Source of the DNA: Larix kaempferi
Taxonomy: Eukaryota > Streptophyta > Pinopsida > Pinales > Pinaceae
Assembly: GCA_027924585.1 (NCBI GenBank)
Contig: BSBM01000602.1
Location: 11,531,501 to 11,595,500, forward strand
Reading direction: 5' to 3'
Length of the DNA stretch: 64,000 nucleotides
Positions within the stretch are counted from its first letter, which is position 1; each line of letters starts with the position of its first letter. This document shows positions 43,241-57,249 of the stretch, one piece after another. The notes under the pieces were generated by a model. That model ran no database searches. It saw only the letters and a program-made list of their open reading frames with translations, and had not been told where the DNA came from. The position numbers and the translations under genes were made by a program.

Positions 43241-44367
43241 CAGTGACCCTTCTTCTGAGTTCGCACTACTCTAAGCGCCCGATCAATAGTCTGTTGTTTT
43301 CCTTCCAAAAGATCCAATCTATCTTTGGATTGTGCCTTGGAGATAAAATACTTCCTCCCCCTACCTTTAGATGGCGTAAATTTCCCAATTCCCAAACCCC
43401 TAGAGGCTTGTTTGGTGGCAGAGCATAGGAAGTATCCAGAATCAGTGGATTCAGGAGGGGAAGACGGGGAAGCTTCCTCCCGAAAGGTCAGGTCAGGGTC
43501 CGGATTCAGGCAGGGAGAAACCTCCTCCAGGGAGGCAGGAGGGGATTCGATGAGAAGTTTAGTACCCACATCAGATTGGGGGGTGATATTCAGATTTTTG
43601 AGGGTCTCAACCCAATCCATCCCAGCAAGTGAAACATTATTCATATCAATTTTAATAGAAGGAGAAATGGAGGGAGGTGTAGTACCCACAAACTGTATCC
43701 CCTGAGTGTGCAGTAGCTCAGTTGGTCCGACAAAGTACTCCTCAATAGGAGCAGGAAGCTGCTCATCCTCCGAAGTAGGATCACGCACCTACTCCCTTCC
43801 AGTATCCTCCTGTACCAACAGAGAATGGGCTGGCGAAGTAGTTCCAGCTGGTGCAGTTTTTTCAATCCCATCCGACCATTTGTGGCGACCACCATTCGTA
43901 GTCCTGAGGGGAAGTTTGCATTCTGCCACTGGGTGTCCATAAGCGTGACATCTCCTGCATCTAAAAGGGACATATTCATAGTCCAAATTTTGTACAAAGG
44001 TATATGGGCCCCAACTAAGCTTCATATCTTCCACAAGTCCTTCTCTGACATTCAGACTAACCAAGATCCTTGCAACCTTCTTTTGTTTTGTATAGTGAGA
44101 AGAGTAATCCCCTTCCAGGTAGGTACCAAGAATGTTCCCAATACCTCTAAAGTGTCGTTCAGACCAGTAGTGTAAAGGAATCCCTGGGAGGCGAACCCAA
44201 AATGGTACAATGTCCAAGCGTTCCCTGCTAGCATTGAACATCGGGTGCCAGGGCTTAAGTAAAACAGGGCAATGATCCCAACTCCAGTTCCGATTTAGTA
44301 CCCAAAGAGCATGTTCAATCGAGAGGAAGTTAAATGCAAACCAATTTAAACACAATGCTACAAACAT
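43240..44367 (-). pseudogene. LINE ORF1, unit 2 (one nonsense codon)
   Basis: The DUF4283-like region and the CRRCHAYGHPVAEC knuckle are intact. Only the shared TAG (43791-43789) interrupts; the frame then stays open for 182 codons to the TGATG overlap with the endonuclease. This is the better copy of ORF1. Confidence 0.8.
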
Positions 44368-44495
44368 GCAATTATTTCATCATTGACATGCTCCTTTAAG
44401 AAGCAACTTTTCTACAAACTATGAGTTTATATCTGCCTTACAAACAAAAGGAGAAAAATATAGTTCACAAGAAGGTAAGCAATTTCATATTGATC

Positions 44496-44582
44496 ATTGA
44501 TGACCCGGTTATATTTTTTGATGGTGCAGCCTCCATGGGACAATGTGCAGTTGGGGGAACAATCATCCTGAACCAGGATCAC
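44496..44582 (+). pseudogene. RNase H-like fragment, unit 2
   Basis: It is the same FFDGAAS-containing fragment as at 9951-10037, with an Asn-to-Asp type change near its end (AACCAGGATCAC instead of AACCAAAATCAC). It is cut by the 5-kb element. Confidence 0.45.
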
Positions 44583-47500
44583 TGTAACATCTCGATAATT
44601 TCGTAAAAATTTAAAATTTTTAAAACAGCATTAAATGTTATCATTTCTATTGCGGAAGTAATAAATGCTTAAGAAGGTAGCAATGATTAGTTAAAACATT
44701 AAGCAAAGACAAACTAATTAATGAATATTTTTAGCTAAAGACATTTAAATATTGTGACACGTCATAATTCTTTTAACATACTTACGACACTGAAAAGTTT
44801 TGTGTTAACTGTAATTCCTAAGTAATGAGATCAGTGGTTCTAAATGTGATTATAAGTTGTGCACTGTTTGTACTAAAGTGAAATTTTGAAGGAGTGCTAA
44901 CAGTTTGCTTCTTTGATGTCAAAGGGGTCCTGCGAGGTACCCTGGGGTTTACTTAGCTATGTTTAGCTAAGGCATTTGAATTCTATTTTCCTATGTGCAG
45001 AAAAACAGGTAAGAATTCCTACAACAGCAAGAATTTAGAGTACAAGATTCTTTCAAGAGTAACGTCATTTTATTGTGATAATTTCTAAGTATTTCTATGC
45101 AAAACAAGTTTGCTGGAGGTATGGATATTTTGGTTCCTATTCTTATTTTCAAGATGGCTTACAACGTTCCAAAGTACTGAAATCACATCGTCAAATGTGT
45201 TTATATTGCTATTATTGTAAATATCAAAACAGTGTTACAATTGTCCATATATAATTCTATTTGAAATCTCGAGGAAATAGTGTTTATACTAAATCAAATG
45301 AAACTATCAAAATATATTTTTGTATCAACAAGTCTGTAGAATATTCCTAAGTCTCATATTTATCAATGATTTAAAAATGCATGGCTAAAGCATGAAACCA
45401 AATAGACTTTTCCCTAAGGTCTAAACACCTACTATAGAGATGATATAATGTGGCATATGGTAATTATGCAAATATATATTCAAACATTGTGTATATTAAC
45501 TATTATTATGTTACTATTGGATTTCAATACAATATCACGATGTATTCACTAAAATGGAAATGTAATGTGACATAAAAACTATGCATTCATACATAATATG
45601 AAACAATTATTCAATCCTTCACAACTATATTGATTGAGCATTGATGTGATGATATTGACATATACTACTAATGTTACGATGCCTATACAAACTTTGATAA
45701 CACAAATATGAAATGTAAACTATAGTCTAACACTGTAATGATTTGATCGTGATAGGGTATTTAAATTTGGTACTTAGCAAGGCTTCCAACTGTCGGTATC
45801 AACCTAAGCATTAACGTCATTTTACTGCAGGGTGAGGTGGAGGCTCAGTTGGATGGTTTCCACGTGATGGAAAATACAATGTGTACACCATGCTGACTTG
45901 TGCTATGTAATAGCCATTGATTTGTCGAGTTGGCAACATGTTAGATGAATCAAATTAATGTAGTATTGATTGCAATAGTAGGCTCGGATATCATCATGCA
46001 TTGTTGGAAAACAGTCTACCGTTGATCTCTGAAAGATCTAGGGCTTTGGAGAAACCCTAGTCTTTTGTTGGTAAGTAGCACGAAAGTGCTTCTTAGCATT
46101 CATTTCGAGTTTTCGTGGTAAGGCTTGGAGAGCCGACCGTATTGCAACAATGTAGGGTTTTGGCGTTTACTGTTACGAGGTCTCCTCCCTTGGTCTCGTC
46201 GAACCTACGACCTGTGAGAGAATGTTTAAAAGTCTCAGGCTTTCAGTCTTTGTGAGAAAAGAGTAATGACACAGTCAATGTGACTGTGGAAATGTTCCGT
46301 TGATAGTTTGGTTTAGTGAATTTGTTTGAAGCTCGTTTCTCTAAGCATTTACAGTGGTTCCAAGAATTGAATCCTATTGATACTACAACTATGAACAGTC
46401 TCCGTCGTTTTGCTGGTGTGGAAAGACTCAAGCCAAGAACACTCAAGTGAGGTAAGTTTTTGTTGATAGTAAAAGTAACACTGTAATATTGAAGTTCTTG
46501 CTGCGTTTCTCAAGTTTTAACCTATCAAAATGTAACTGGCAGGTTAAGTTCGTTGAAGGGTTGCTATGTTCAAACTCGGGTTGAGGATGCTGCAACACCC
46601 TTCTGGTAAGCCTTGGTGGTTCATATAAAAACCCTCGTAGGTACCTTTGGCATGGTGAAAACAAAATGACGAGAGTTGAAAAGTAATCCTTAACTGGAGT
46701 GATGGCCGTCTTTAAGTTTTTGTTTGAACAAAGTTGTAAAGAGGATAAGTCTTCAGTTTTGATGTTGATAACAACTCAGTGATGAGTTAGGTTTGTAGGC
46801 AAAGATAATGTATAAGTTTAGTTTTTGCTTTGTTTTAACGAGGCTTCAAGTCTGTGTTGTTGTCACAAACCCAAATTTCTCGGTTAGTAAAAATGTGAAT
46901 TTTTACTGAAAAACTTTTCCTAACAACCACTAAATCGGACAATATTTCCATGTTCATTGTTAATTAACTCATTGGATCCTTCAGTCTTATTATTTTCGTA
47001 CTTGCATTAATATGACGAAGAAGAATAAACATACGACCAATATGGAAGTGCACCTACTATCAATAATAAATGAATAGTTCCATTTATAAACTTACTTACT
47101 TATGCCACAATTTATACAATAATGATCATTCAACATGTTAAAACAACATGTCATGATTTGTTCTAGTCCTCTGGTTAATGATATGTATATGGAAATATTA
47201 CTTGTAAGTCAGATTTAACCAACAATTTCCCAACAAACTGATCAATATATAAGAAAAATACTTCATCTAACCTATAGTACCATCAAGAATTCATTTGCCA
47301 TTGTAGACCAAACATAAGAGGTCAAAATAATATTGATACAAGTCAACACAATATTGAATAATGCACAATTAAGGGACCATTAAAAGAAATGTTTTAATGC
47401 GATAACTAATGATAATTAAAAGATATATTCATAACAAAACTTATGTACTTCACTTTTTCTTTAACTAATGATGCATGGTCTCGATCATATCTTTTCAATA

Positions 47501-49596
47501 ACACCATTATACGAATTAGCCCAAAAGCTTGCATTAGTGCCATCTCTACATTGAACCATTCCCTAAAACTCTTGCTCATTAAAAGAATAATAATACAATT
47601 ACCAGAAGGAAACGAAATATACAGAACACAACTAATAAGCACAACATTTATGAACTCATGAGCATCCAAGAAGGTGTACACAACCAAGGAACATATAAAG
47701 GAGACACCAAAATACCGTGGTTCACCCCCAACTTGGGCTACGTCCACAAAACCTGTCAATTTATTATTCATCAAATCAAATCGAAAGGTACAAAAATTGC
47801 AACACTGATGTTGTTTTCCTCTAACTTGAATCTCCCTTCAAAGCTAGAAATTATCATGTTTACCTTATAGTAATATATTATCTAATTATATCTTTACTTG
47901 GATTAATAATAAATACCCCTTTTTACTTCATTCGTTGGAATGACTAAGTATTATCATACTTATAATGAATTCTAGTTTTCCTATATTTATAAAGTAATTG
48001 CATAAGCTTCTTAATATGAAATAAGATATCTTTTCAACTTTATATATATATAATATTTGCATAACTTTTTATTATGAAATAACATATCTTATCATCGTAT
48101 ATATATGTAAAACAAAGTCTAGTAAATGGATAAAAGGTCATAATGTAAAGGACTTATACATATGCGTATCTCTGGCATATCTATATATGTATAGTCTTTA
48201 AAAGATTGAGAATATTTTATCATGAAATAATATTGATCTAAATGTATAGATATGTTTTTATATAAGTTGAGGTCCTAACTTAGGATCTAAAACATTTAGC
48301 CTATAACCAAAAAGACATGCGATGATCCTGTTTAGGTGTAATAACTCAAATTTATAAAGAAGGTAACTTCAGAAATGATGGTGTCGGTTATTAGAAATAA
48401 AAAAATATAGATCTAAAAGAAATCTATATGAAGACGTGATGACAAAAAGAACCACGGAAAATGCATTGGAAATGATGATACGTAAAGGTAAGGAATTCTT
48501 GGTCGCAGTCTTCGCATAAAGGGAGAAACACGATACTACACTATTCAGCCAACATATAAAGAGGGTTCCCAGTTATTTTCAAGTTGCCAAGGTTGGAATA
48601 CATTCAGGGATTTTTAACAAACTTAGACAAACTATGAATTAACATATTAATTCAATGCAGGAAAATCGCTATCACTCAAGGTAACTTAGCAATAAAAGCT
48701 ATCAGCAGGATTCGTACTCAGGAAGTTGTTCTTCTACGAATTCTAAATAAAGATATGTATAATTGACTGCTTATGATTTAAATGCAGATCTATTACAAAA
48801 ATAAAGAAGAAGCATCAAGCCATAATCTTCTACGATCTCTTGGTGCAAAAGTATGCATATTTATAACAACGTTTTTATGGTGATAAAAAAAATACAATAG
48901 AAACTCAATATACAGATCTTACGATTTCGATGTAGCCTAAAATGCAATGATCCTAAGTGTCTTCATTCAGTATAAGCAAAGTTTTCTCTATGCTAGCAGA
49001 TCCAAAACGAAATCCGCACATACCAACATAAATTTATTTAAGCTATCTAAAAACTGTAATATGCATTTTCCAACAGATATCTATCTAAATCGTGGCAGTA
49101 CCAAGATACACCCATACTCTAAGCATATCATAAAAACTTAAGGCGGCAGGAGAAATACCTCAGAGATCTTCCTTGTCTTCTTCTTTCAATCATTTTACTA
49201 TAGAGAGCAGTAAAGAAGCAACCCTACAACTTAAACCAAAATGGACCCCATGCTCTCTCTCCTTCCATGCGTAGCACACTCAGTTTTGTCAGAAGAACCA
49301 CACGGTGAACCTCCCAAACGTATCTATACTCTTTTGACAACCCACGCCTAAACATCAACTTGATTCCCTCAATAGAATTCTTTCTAAACTCAGGGTCTCT
49401 ATTCTCGAGATCGTAGAGGTGAATAAGAACTTGATTTCCTTGCTGTCAGAACCGCAGAGCTAGAATTTCATACAATATGAAATTGCAAAAATACCACTTT
49501 GGGGATCGGCTGCTAGCTGTCCCTCTCCCTACTATACAAATCAACATAGATTTAAATCTCTTTAACAACCCCGTATTAACACGGGTTAGGACATCA
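44583..49596 (+). mobile_element. 5.0-kb non-coding element, unit 2
   Basis: The TG...CA ends and ATCAC target duplications (44578-44582 and 49597-49601) match unit 1. It is 5,014 bp, with a 14-bp indel near 49217 accounting for the difference. The possible captured exon lies at 47454-47752 on the minus strand. Confidence 0.7.
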
Positions 49597-49601
49597 ATCA
49601 C

Positions 49602-50095
49602 ATAAAGAAGCTACTAGAATTCCAATTCGAAGGTGCAGAGGTCGAGCTCCCCGAGCCATCTCCCCTTACTTACAGCGGTCCATAAAACTAATGATAGTTC
49701 CCTCTCTTCCCTTTCCCTTCGGTCCGCATTACACGAGATCAGTTCTTCATAAGAAGGCTGAGTCCTTTCCCCATAGTGGTGACAAATGGTGAAAGCAATT
49801 CGACAAATGGCTGGCTTAAGATGAGGCAAGAAGGCGGCAACAGGGAGTGTAGGATTTCTAAGTTTCTATACTAAGACAGATGACAGTTCTAAAAAATATC
49901 CTGGAACCAAATGGTGACCCAGCTTAGATCCCACACTCCACTAAGGGAGCCAAACTTGCTGAATTTGCACCCTATATTCCTCCACGAGATCTTTTACCAA
50001 ACTTGGTCATAATTACAAAACTTTGTAATTAAAATTTAACATAAAGTATTTTGCCAATAAAATAATAATTTCAGAAATTGGGTAGGTGACATACA
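49602..50095 (-). mobile_element. Partial 3' LTR of the gypsy element, unit 2
   Basis: The minus-strand LTR start TGTATGTCACC is at 50095, after the polypurine tract at 50096-50107. It is cut by the 5-kb element at its other end. Confidence 0.65.
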
Positions 50096-50132
50096 TTCCC
50101 CCCTTAAGTCTCAACATCGTCCTCGATGTTGG

Positions 50133-51398
50133 TCAATCACTCTCTGAGTGTTCCTGAAACAGAGTTGGGTATGCTGCCTGCATACTACTCTCCAACTCCT
50201 AGGTTGCCTCTTCCGGGCTAAGGTGCTTCCATTGCACCTTCACTTGCTCAATGGTGCGATTCCGGAGCAGAGTTTTCCTCTTTTCGAGGATACAGTCCGG
50301 TTCCACCTGAAAATCTTTGTCTTGTCCCACCTGTACATCATTCCAGTTTATAACATGAGTAGCATCGTGTACATACTTATTTAAAAATGATATATGAAAA
50401 ACATTATGTATTTTTAAATTTGGTGGCAAGGCCAGTTGGTATGCCATTGGTCCAACCTCGGACAATATTTCAAAAGGACCACAATACCTGGATGCCAACT
50501 TGGCACAGCTTCCCAATTTCAATGAACTCTTTTTCGGTCTTACCTTGAGGAACACATGTTCACCAACCTGGAACTCTTTATGAGTCATTTTTAAATCTGC
50601 TTGACTCTTTTGCCTATCTTGGGCAACTTTTAAATTTCCTTGTACCTGTTTCACAATTAGTTCTAACTCCTGCAATAATTCAGGTCCTAAAACAACTCTA
50701 TTTACTGGGTCATTCCAAGAAACAGGTGTATCACATTTCCTACCATAAATAATTTCAAATGGGATAAGTCTAAATGATGCATGATAATGGTTATTATATG
50801 CAAATTCTGCTAAGTGTAGGTAGTCTTCCCACTTACCAGGCTGATCCTTAACATATATCCTCAGTAAGTCTTCTAAAACTTGATTCACCCTTTCTGTCTG
50901 TCCATCCGTTTGTGGATGAAATGCTGTGCTGAAATTTAAGGTTGTATTCAACCCTTTAAACAAATATCTCCAAAAGTTTCCAGTAAATTTAGAGTCACGG
51001 TCTGAAATTATAACTTTTGGAATACCATGTAGTCGAAAAATCTGTTTCATGAAGATTTCTGCAATGTCGAGAGCCTTATGAGTAGTCTTCACAGGTATAA
51101 AGTGTGTTGCTTTGCTCAGTTTGTCTACTACCACCATGATAGAGTCATTTTGTTTCTGATTTTTGGGTAGTCTATTAATAAAGTCTATGCTTATCACTTC
51201 CCATTTCCAACTTGGTATAGGTAATGGATGTAATAATCCGACAGGATGTTGGTGTTCAATTTTCACTTTTTGACAATCCAAACATTTAGCTATGTACTCC
51301 ACTACTTCATCTTTTATTTTGGGCCAATAGTATTCTTTCCTGAGCATAGTAATGGTCTTCTGATAACCTGGATGACCAGAGTAATGGATTTTGTGCAT
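50133..51398 (-). pseudogene. Gypsy integrase, nearly full length, unit 2
   Basis: In order: HHCC zinc-binding region (GHPG, CLDC), catalytic Asp in SIDF, Asp in SDRDSKF, HPQTDGQTER with the catalytic Glu in VLEDLLR, the GPF region, and a chromodomain-like tail ending EEAT. The Trp codon of the tail is TAG at 50201-50199, shared with unit 1; 21 more codons follow to TGA at 50133-50135. At 399 residues before the stop it is close to the usual length. All catalytic residues are present. Confidence 0.9.
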
Positions 51399-52025
51399 CT
51401 AATTTAAAATCAGAATTTTCATTTCTTGTATGTTAGGTACATACAATCTGTTTTCATATAGCAAAAGTCCATTTTCCTTCAATCTGTAATCTGCCATAGA
51501 ATTTTTAGAACTGTTGTTTGCTGTCTTTTCCTTTAATTTTCTGTATTCTTCATTCGTTTCACTCTTTTCAAGGATCTGATTTTCTAAATCTGTTGAGTAA
51601 GTACTGATGGCTGAAATAAAATTCAGTTTTGCTTTACAACTCAATGCATTTGCAACCTTGTTCTCTTTCCCTTTAATATGCTGAATTTCAAAATCAGACT
51701 CACTTAAGAAAGTTAACCATCTAGCTTGTCTAGCATTCAGATTTGTCTGATCTAATAAATATTTTCTGCCAATAAGGTGGCGATGCCACATTTTTAAAGC
51801 ATGAATTACTGCTAATAATTCTAAATCATAAGTAGAGTAATTCTTCTCATGTATTTTTAGCTTTCTTGATTTGTATGCCACTGCATGCCTTTCTTGTGTT
51901 AGGACTCCACCGAGTCCGTCATTACAAGCATCTGTGCAAACTATGAAATCTTTATTAGGATCTGCTATCCTCAGAATAGGTGCTGTAGTCAACAATTCCT
52001 TTAACTTCTTAAAACTGTCGAACAT
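51399..52025 (-). pseudogene. Gypsy RNase H and linker, unit 2
   Basis: It is open for 208 codons. VCTDACNDGLGGVL, then YDLELLAVIHALKMWRH-like and FEIQHIKGKENKVANALS blocks are visible. The frame overlaps RT at 52001-52025 in a different phase, marking a frameshift near KKC. The TAG at 51401-51399 separates it from integrase in frame. Confidence 0.85.
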
Positions 52026-53005
52026 TTCTTATCCCACACAAATTTCTTCCCTTTTTTCTGCAAGGAGGTTATGGGGTTGGTAATTCTCGAAAAACCCTCT
52101 ATAAATTTTTTGTAATATCCAGTAATGCCCATAAATGATCTTACATCCGACACATCCTTAGGAACCAGCCAATCATTAATGGCTTTTATCTTGTCGGGGT
52201 CTACCGAGATTCCTTCTTTAGAAATTATGTGTCCTAAATACTGAATTTTGTCCTTGTGAAAGTCAAACTTACTAAACTTAGCGTATAGTTGATGATCTCT
52301 CAGCACTTTTAAGATAATCCGTAGATGTTCATCATGCTCTTCTTTGCTTTTAGAATACATTAAAATGTCATCTTTAAACACCACTGCAAACTTATCTAAG
52401 TATTTGTGCAGAATATTGTTCATCAAACACATAAATACAAACGGGGCATTAGTCAAGCCAAATGGCATGACTACGAACTCGTAATGTCCATATCGAGTTC
52501 TGAAAGTTGTCTTCAAAATATGTTCATCCTTAACCCGCACTTGATGATATCCTGACCTTAGATGAATCTTTGAAAATATAGTTGCTCCACGTAGCCGATC
52601 AAATAGATCGTCTATGTAGGGAAATAGATACCGATTCTTGATTGTCATCTTATTAAGCTGGCGATAATCTATGCACAGTCTTAGGGTTCCATCTTTCTTC
52701 TTAACAAATACAACAGGTGCTCCCCAAGGAGACACACTGGGTCTTATATAATTCTTATCAATCAATTCCTTCAACTGTGATTTCAATTCGTTTAATTCCA
52801 GTATATTCATTCTGTATGGAGCTTTAGAATTTGGTACTGCTTTTGGTATTAACTCGATGGTAAAATCTAAATCTCTTTTAGGAGGTAATCCTGGAATCCC
52901 CTCAGGAAATACATCCTTGAAATCCTTTAGGACAGGTATGTCTTCTAATTTCAGTTTGTCCTCTTTACAAATAAACTCATCATTTACTACATTTATTGCA
53001 AACAA
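52001..53005 (-). pseudogene. Gypsy reverse transcriptase, unit 2
   Basis: It is open for 334 codons and includes [32 protein letters not shown] and [10 protein letters not shown]. Motif A reads [10 protein letters not shown], so the first catalytic Asp is His in both units. The motif C region has Lys where unit 1 has Ile (FIDDIL). Enzyme activity is very unlikely. Confidence 0.88.
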
Positions 53006-53659
53006 CTAACATCCTTTCCTAATTGCCCTCTTAACTTGCATGGCTGAAATCTGTCTAAGGGTTACCTTTCTTGGGATACCTTTTACTTCTACAGTTTTTC
53101 CTTCTTCATTTAAACATGTAAAACTTTTTTCATAACAGTTCATAATCACATGATGGGCTTCTAACCAGTCCATTCCAATTATAATATCATAGGATCCTAA
53201 AGGTAAAACATTCAACTTGATTTGTGTCCTTAACTGATTCATGGATAAAGCACAACTTTCTATAAAATCTGATATTTTCCTCTTTGTTCCAGTTGCTAGT
53301 CTAACTAACCAAGATTTATTGAACTTTTTTGTTTTCAATTTAAGACTTTCCACAATATCTGGTGATATATAACTTAAGCTAGCACCTGGGTCAATTAAAA
53401 CAGTAACAGGATGATTTTGTAGCATACCTTCAATCTCTATCATAGAGATTTGATGATCTGCTTGCCTATTGTCAAGTGCTGCATTGATTCGGGGCATCTC
53501 TCTCGCCATGTCTCCAACAGTAGGTTCGATTCTGAATAGAGTGAATGTTGTTAGCTGTCCGCTTCCTCTTGGGACATTCTGATGTATAGTGAGGACCTTG
53601 ACACTTGAAACATTTGATAAGTGCCTTTTGTTCATTGGTCCTGGTATTATTAGGAGCAT
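53006..53659 (-). pseudogene. Gypsy aspartic protease region (absent from unit 1)
   Basis: The retropepsin core is visible as VLIDPGASLSYIS, where the family has D-[ST]-G; here Pro replaces Ser/Thr. YDIIIGMDWL is the downstream conserved block. A TAG at 53008-53006 separates it from RT. Most of this region is missing from unit 1 through the 640-bp deletion. Confidence 0.8.
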
Positions 53660-53732
53660 TTCTAGGTGCTGTAGAATTCTGCTGTTGACTGTTTCTGAAA
53701 TTATTTCCTTGAAAATTTTGATTATGATCCAA
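53472..53732 (-). pseudogene. Gag zinc-knuckle remnant, unit 2
   Basis: [13 protein letters not shown], spaced CX2CX3HX4C, is preceded by an Asn/Gln-rich linker. Its frame differs from the protease frame, so a frameshift lies near 53530. Upstream gag is absent. Confidence 0.8.
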
Positions 53733-54611
53733 GAAAGTGTTTCTATATGTGGGAGGATTTCAGATTTAGAAACTACTTTATGTATTCATGATCTTATGAT
53801 GAGATCACATACTCCCTCGTCTGGGTCTAATGGCATGGAAGTATAAATTAGTTTAGGATGGGTGTCATGGTTGAATGTTTGGTATATTTCTATCCACTAT
53901 TGACTAGTCTCTTTATCGATTATGCATTTGGTATCCACATAAATTCCTCCAGAAAGTATAACTACATCCTCTTCTATCTCATGCTCAAGAGATTCATCTC
54001 TCTCTAAACTTTTTTCTAGTACTACCTCCTTTTGACTTTGTCATCTCTTGGGTGCCATTGTCAACCTACATTTTCAAAAAAACCCATATGCATGAAACAA
54101 TAGGTGCAATAACTGAAAGAATCATAAAGGTTAGTTCCCTCCCTGGGTTGGATAGTTTCATTCCGGGATGAGGCTTCTATGAAAGCATCGTATTTTGCAA
54201 CAAGATACAAGATAATATAGGGGATGGTGATGTGTTTTTTTTTCATATAGAAAGGATAGACTCACCAAAGAATATCCAACCATAGTCATTCATTTGCGAT
54301 TGTTTTGAGAAACATTCTTCACCCTTTTTTTCCTAGTTTTATCCCCAAACTATGAAATTTCAAGGAAATACTCCTTCGGTTGGGATCAAGAAAACAAATG
54401 CATTCACTAATGGGGTGTTGATCGATGGCATGTCTATCAAGCTAGCCAACAAGAAATTAGGAGTGGGGTTATCACCTAGCATGAGTTTTCTATTGAGCTC
54501 TCCATCATGAGAAACCCTATAAGTATAGCTTCCACCATCATGAAAAATGTTATCACACTTGGTTTTTAAAACTTGAAGGTAGGTCAATTTAATTATCCAC
54601 CAACGAGACAT
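53727..54611 (-). pseudogene. Unidentified protein-like remnants, unit 2
   Basis: This matches 22762-23646: frames at 54611-54360 and 54246-54061, and a third with three in-frame stops below 54058. Few differences from unit 1 are seen. Family unknown. Confidence 0.4.
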
Positions 54612-55114
54612 TTACATGGTACCCGTTCATTTGTAGGTAGCTCCTGGTTAGGTATTCCCTTGGTTAATGCATACACGATTCATCTTTCTTTTAATTTCCT
54701 TTACCATGAATTACCAAATCAAAAGCAATTAATGAAAAAATAATTTGCATATGGTTTTATGGTCAATATGTCGAGGTGGGTTGGGATGGATTCGACCTCG
54801 ATCTTCCCAATTTAATCAATTACCCCACAATTATTGTGTTAAGTATCATAGATTCGATTATGTGGGCCTCATTGGAAAGAGTCAAAATTTTCTTTACTTT
54901 TTGGCATTAGATCATTACAATGCATTTTATTTATATGTTTGAAATATCATCTCTAAGAGGGAAGCACTCCCATGATGTGATTCAATAATCATATCATCTA
55001 TTGGGAAGTCGAAGAGAGTAACAACATGTTGAGAGTATCACTATTGAGAATACATATCAAAGATGCATTGTATTTGAAGTTGAGTTTTTTTAGAACTACG
55101 ATAATGTATCATGA

Positions 55115-55752
55115 GTGGGGAAGTCATTGGTGAGCAAGAATGTGTCACAAGTGGGTAGGACTTCGGGGTTGCGACATGTCACTAAAGTGTGTGACCTTGA
55201 AGTCGTGATGTGTCATGTGGGAGAATGCTTCAGATTTGTGACACATTGTGGGTAGGAATGTCTTGGATGATGCAATGTGTCGTGGGTATCCATACTTTTC
55301 CTATTCATAACCAGTCACAGAGGAAAATTCCCTCGTGTATTTGACATTTCGTGAGAGAGCGATCTTTGGAGGATTTGGTACACCGTGAGAAAGAGTGTCT
55401 TGGGTGAAGTGATGTATTATATCTGAAAATGTTTTGGAACTACAATGATGTATCACAAGAGTAGATCCATATTGATGCTACAACATGTCCCAATTAAGCA
55501 TGACTCGTAGTTGTTATATGTCACATGGGAGAATATTTCATCTAGGTGAGAAATCGCATGTGATGAATTCTTTCAAGGCTATGATATGCCTCGCGGAAAA
55601 ATGCATTGGATGATGTGACATGTCACACATGGGAAAATATTTTTATGTGTGATGTGTCACATGGGTAAAAATTTGGATGGTGTGACATGTGAGAGTATAT
55701 CACAAGGGGAAAGTCTCTCAAGGATGCGACCCTGCATCACGTCATGGAGAGA
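55115..55752. repeat. Degenerate GTGACA minisatellite, unit 2
   Basis: It is collinear with 24150-24790, without copy-number change that I could see. Confidence 0.65.
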
Positions 55753-57082
55753 TAGTTATCTGTGCAATGCACAACACATAATGGGAAGTTAGGTTCAGTT
55801 GCAACATGATTGAGTGATTATTCCATAATTCAAAACAAGCGAACACTGAACATAAAAAAAGTGGATTCAAAACAATTCTCTCTCAAGTAGAGCAAAACAA
55901 AGCTAGTGAGCCATAGAGATTACAAGGGATGAATGACCAATAAGACAAATTTTGAGAGGATGAGTCATGCAACCAAGGATGACGAGTAAAAATATTAGAG
56001 ATAAAAATTAAGGACCTATGGATTTTCCTATGAGTAAATAAATTATGGGATGTTGTTACTTGCACAACAAATGGATACACACAATTTCTTGAAAACCCAT
56101 ATCAAATAACAAAAATGTCAAACAATTAACAACAATGACAATCAATTAATAATGAATCATTTGAAAGAATATTTTAATAATAATTTAAAAATATCGATAT
56201 AAACTCTTACTAACATAGGAATGCAAGGATAAGAAACAATTCAATAGTTCTTTATAATAATATATTGTCCAAGTGCTTAGTTAGTGTAACCACACAATTG
56301 CCTATGATAATATATCCATTTCACACCCACCATATTATGGGTTTTATAGAATGAAATATTTGTCAACAAACCCAAAAAAACCTATGTTTTTGGATTTCCT
56401 ATGGTCTTCGTTATCCTAGGAACGACCAAAAAATATTTAGTCAAATATGATGTTTCGGGATTGCCTATGATATTTTAATTGAAAAAATGCACTTCATTGT
56501 TCCATTTCCATGTGTTATTCAACATTGTTTACAATGGAAATGGTGCTCTTAGGTTTTGTGTTTTTTACCTTGACTATATCTAAATGTAGGTTAGGTGTAC
56601 CTTTTATTATTTTAATTTTTCTTGTATTATGGACAAATCTATATTTAGAAGATTGTCTTTGCTAGAATATTGTCTTTGTTATTCTTGTATTAACCATTTA
56701 CCCCTTATTTTGTTCCTATGTAAATAGAACAAGGGCTTCTCAACCCACATTTTCTAACTCATTCTCACTATGAAAGCAACATAATCATACATTTAATGAA
56801 TAAGACATTGTTAGTAGTAGTATTTTGTTTGTTGTTCTTTCAGACACATTTTTCATGATTGCATCGAGAGAAGCGAGGTGCTCTACAACCCAGTATGGGG
56901 GAGATGTTGTAACGTTTGTTTCTAACAAAATAATTAAAAAATAATAATAAAAAATTAATGTCGGCTCATAAAATAAAAAATTATGGAAAGTATTTTAAAA
57001 AAATCCATGTTGGCTCATAAAATAAAATATTATGAAAAGTAATTAAAAATTAGATGTTCGTTTATAAAATAAAAACTTAAAA
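55753..57082. other. AT-rich sequence with LTR-like junction, unit 2
   Basis: It corresponds to 24791-26132. The polypurine-like GTATGGGGGAGA and TGTTGTAACG junction is at 56894-56914. A 15-bp tandem copy present in unit 1 near 25025-25054 is single here (about 55990). Confidence 0.5.
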
Positions 57083-57197
57083 CTTAAGCCCGGATCTATC
57101 AATCAAGAGAGATCAAATTTCTTGAGTTTAAATTTAAAAAAGAAATACACCTCAATAAATTGGATCCCTCTCGGTGCTTGATAGATACGGGTTTAAG
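57083..57197. repeat. 115-bp imperfect inverted repeat, unit 2
   Basis: Same hairpin-forming sequence as 26133-26247. Confidence 0.5.
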
Positions 57198-57249
57198 ATG
57201 GATCTATGTTGGTCTAAACCATAAGTGGAGTTATTAGGCATTGCTCCAA

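Larger units (their letters stand above)
41194..44367 (-). mobile_element. 3'-truncated plant LINE, unit 2
   Basis: It is collinear with 6649-9822 and ends at the same base relative to the poly(A), so truncation preceded duplication. Stops private to this copy are noted in the separate parts. Confidence 0.85.
49602..53732 (-). mobile_element. Ty3/gypsy chromovirus-like retrotransposon, unit 2 (better copy)
   Basis: Order on the minus strand: gag knuckle, protease, RT, RNase H, integrase, polypurine tract and LTR piece. Integrase is uninterrupted and the protease is retained. Frameshifts lie between gag and protease and between RT and RNase H, and stops separate protease from RT and RNase H from integrase. 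The 5' LTR and most of gag are missing here too, so that loss is ancestral. Confidence 0.9.
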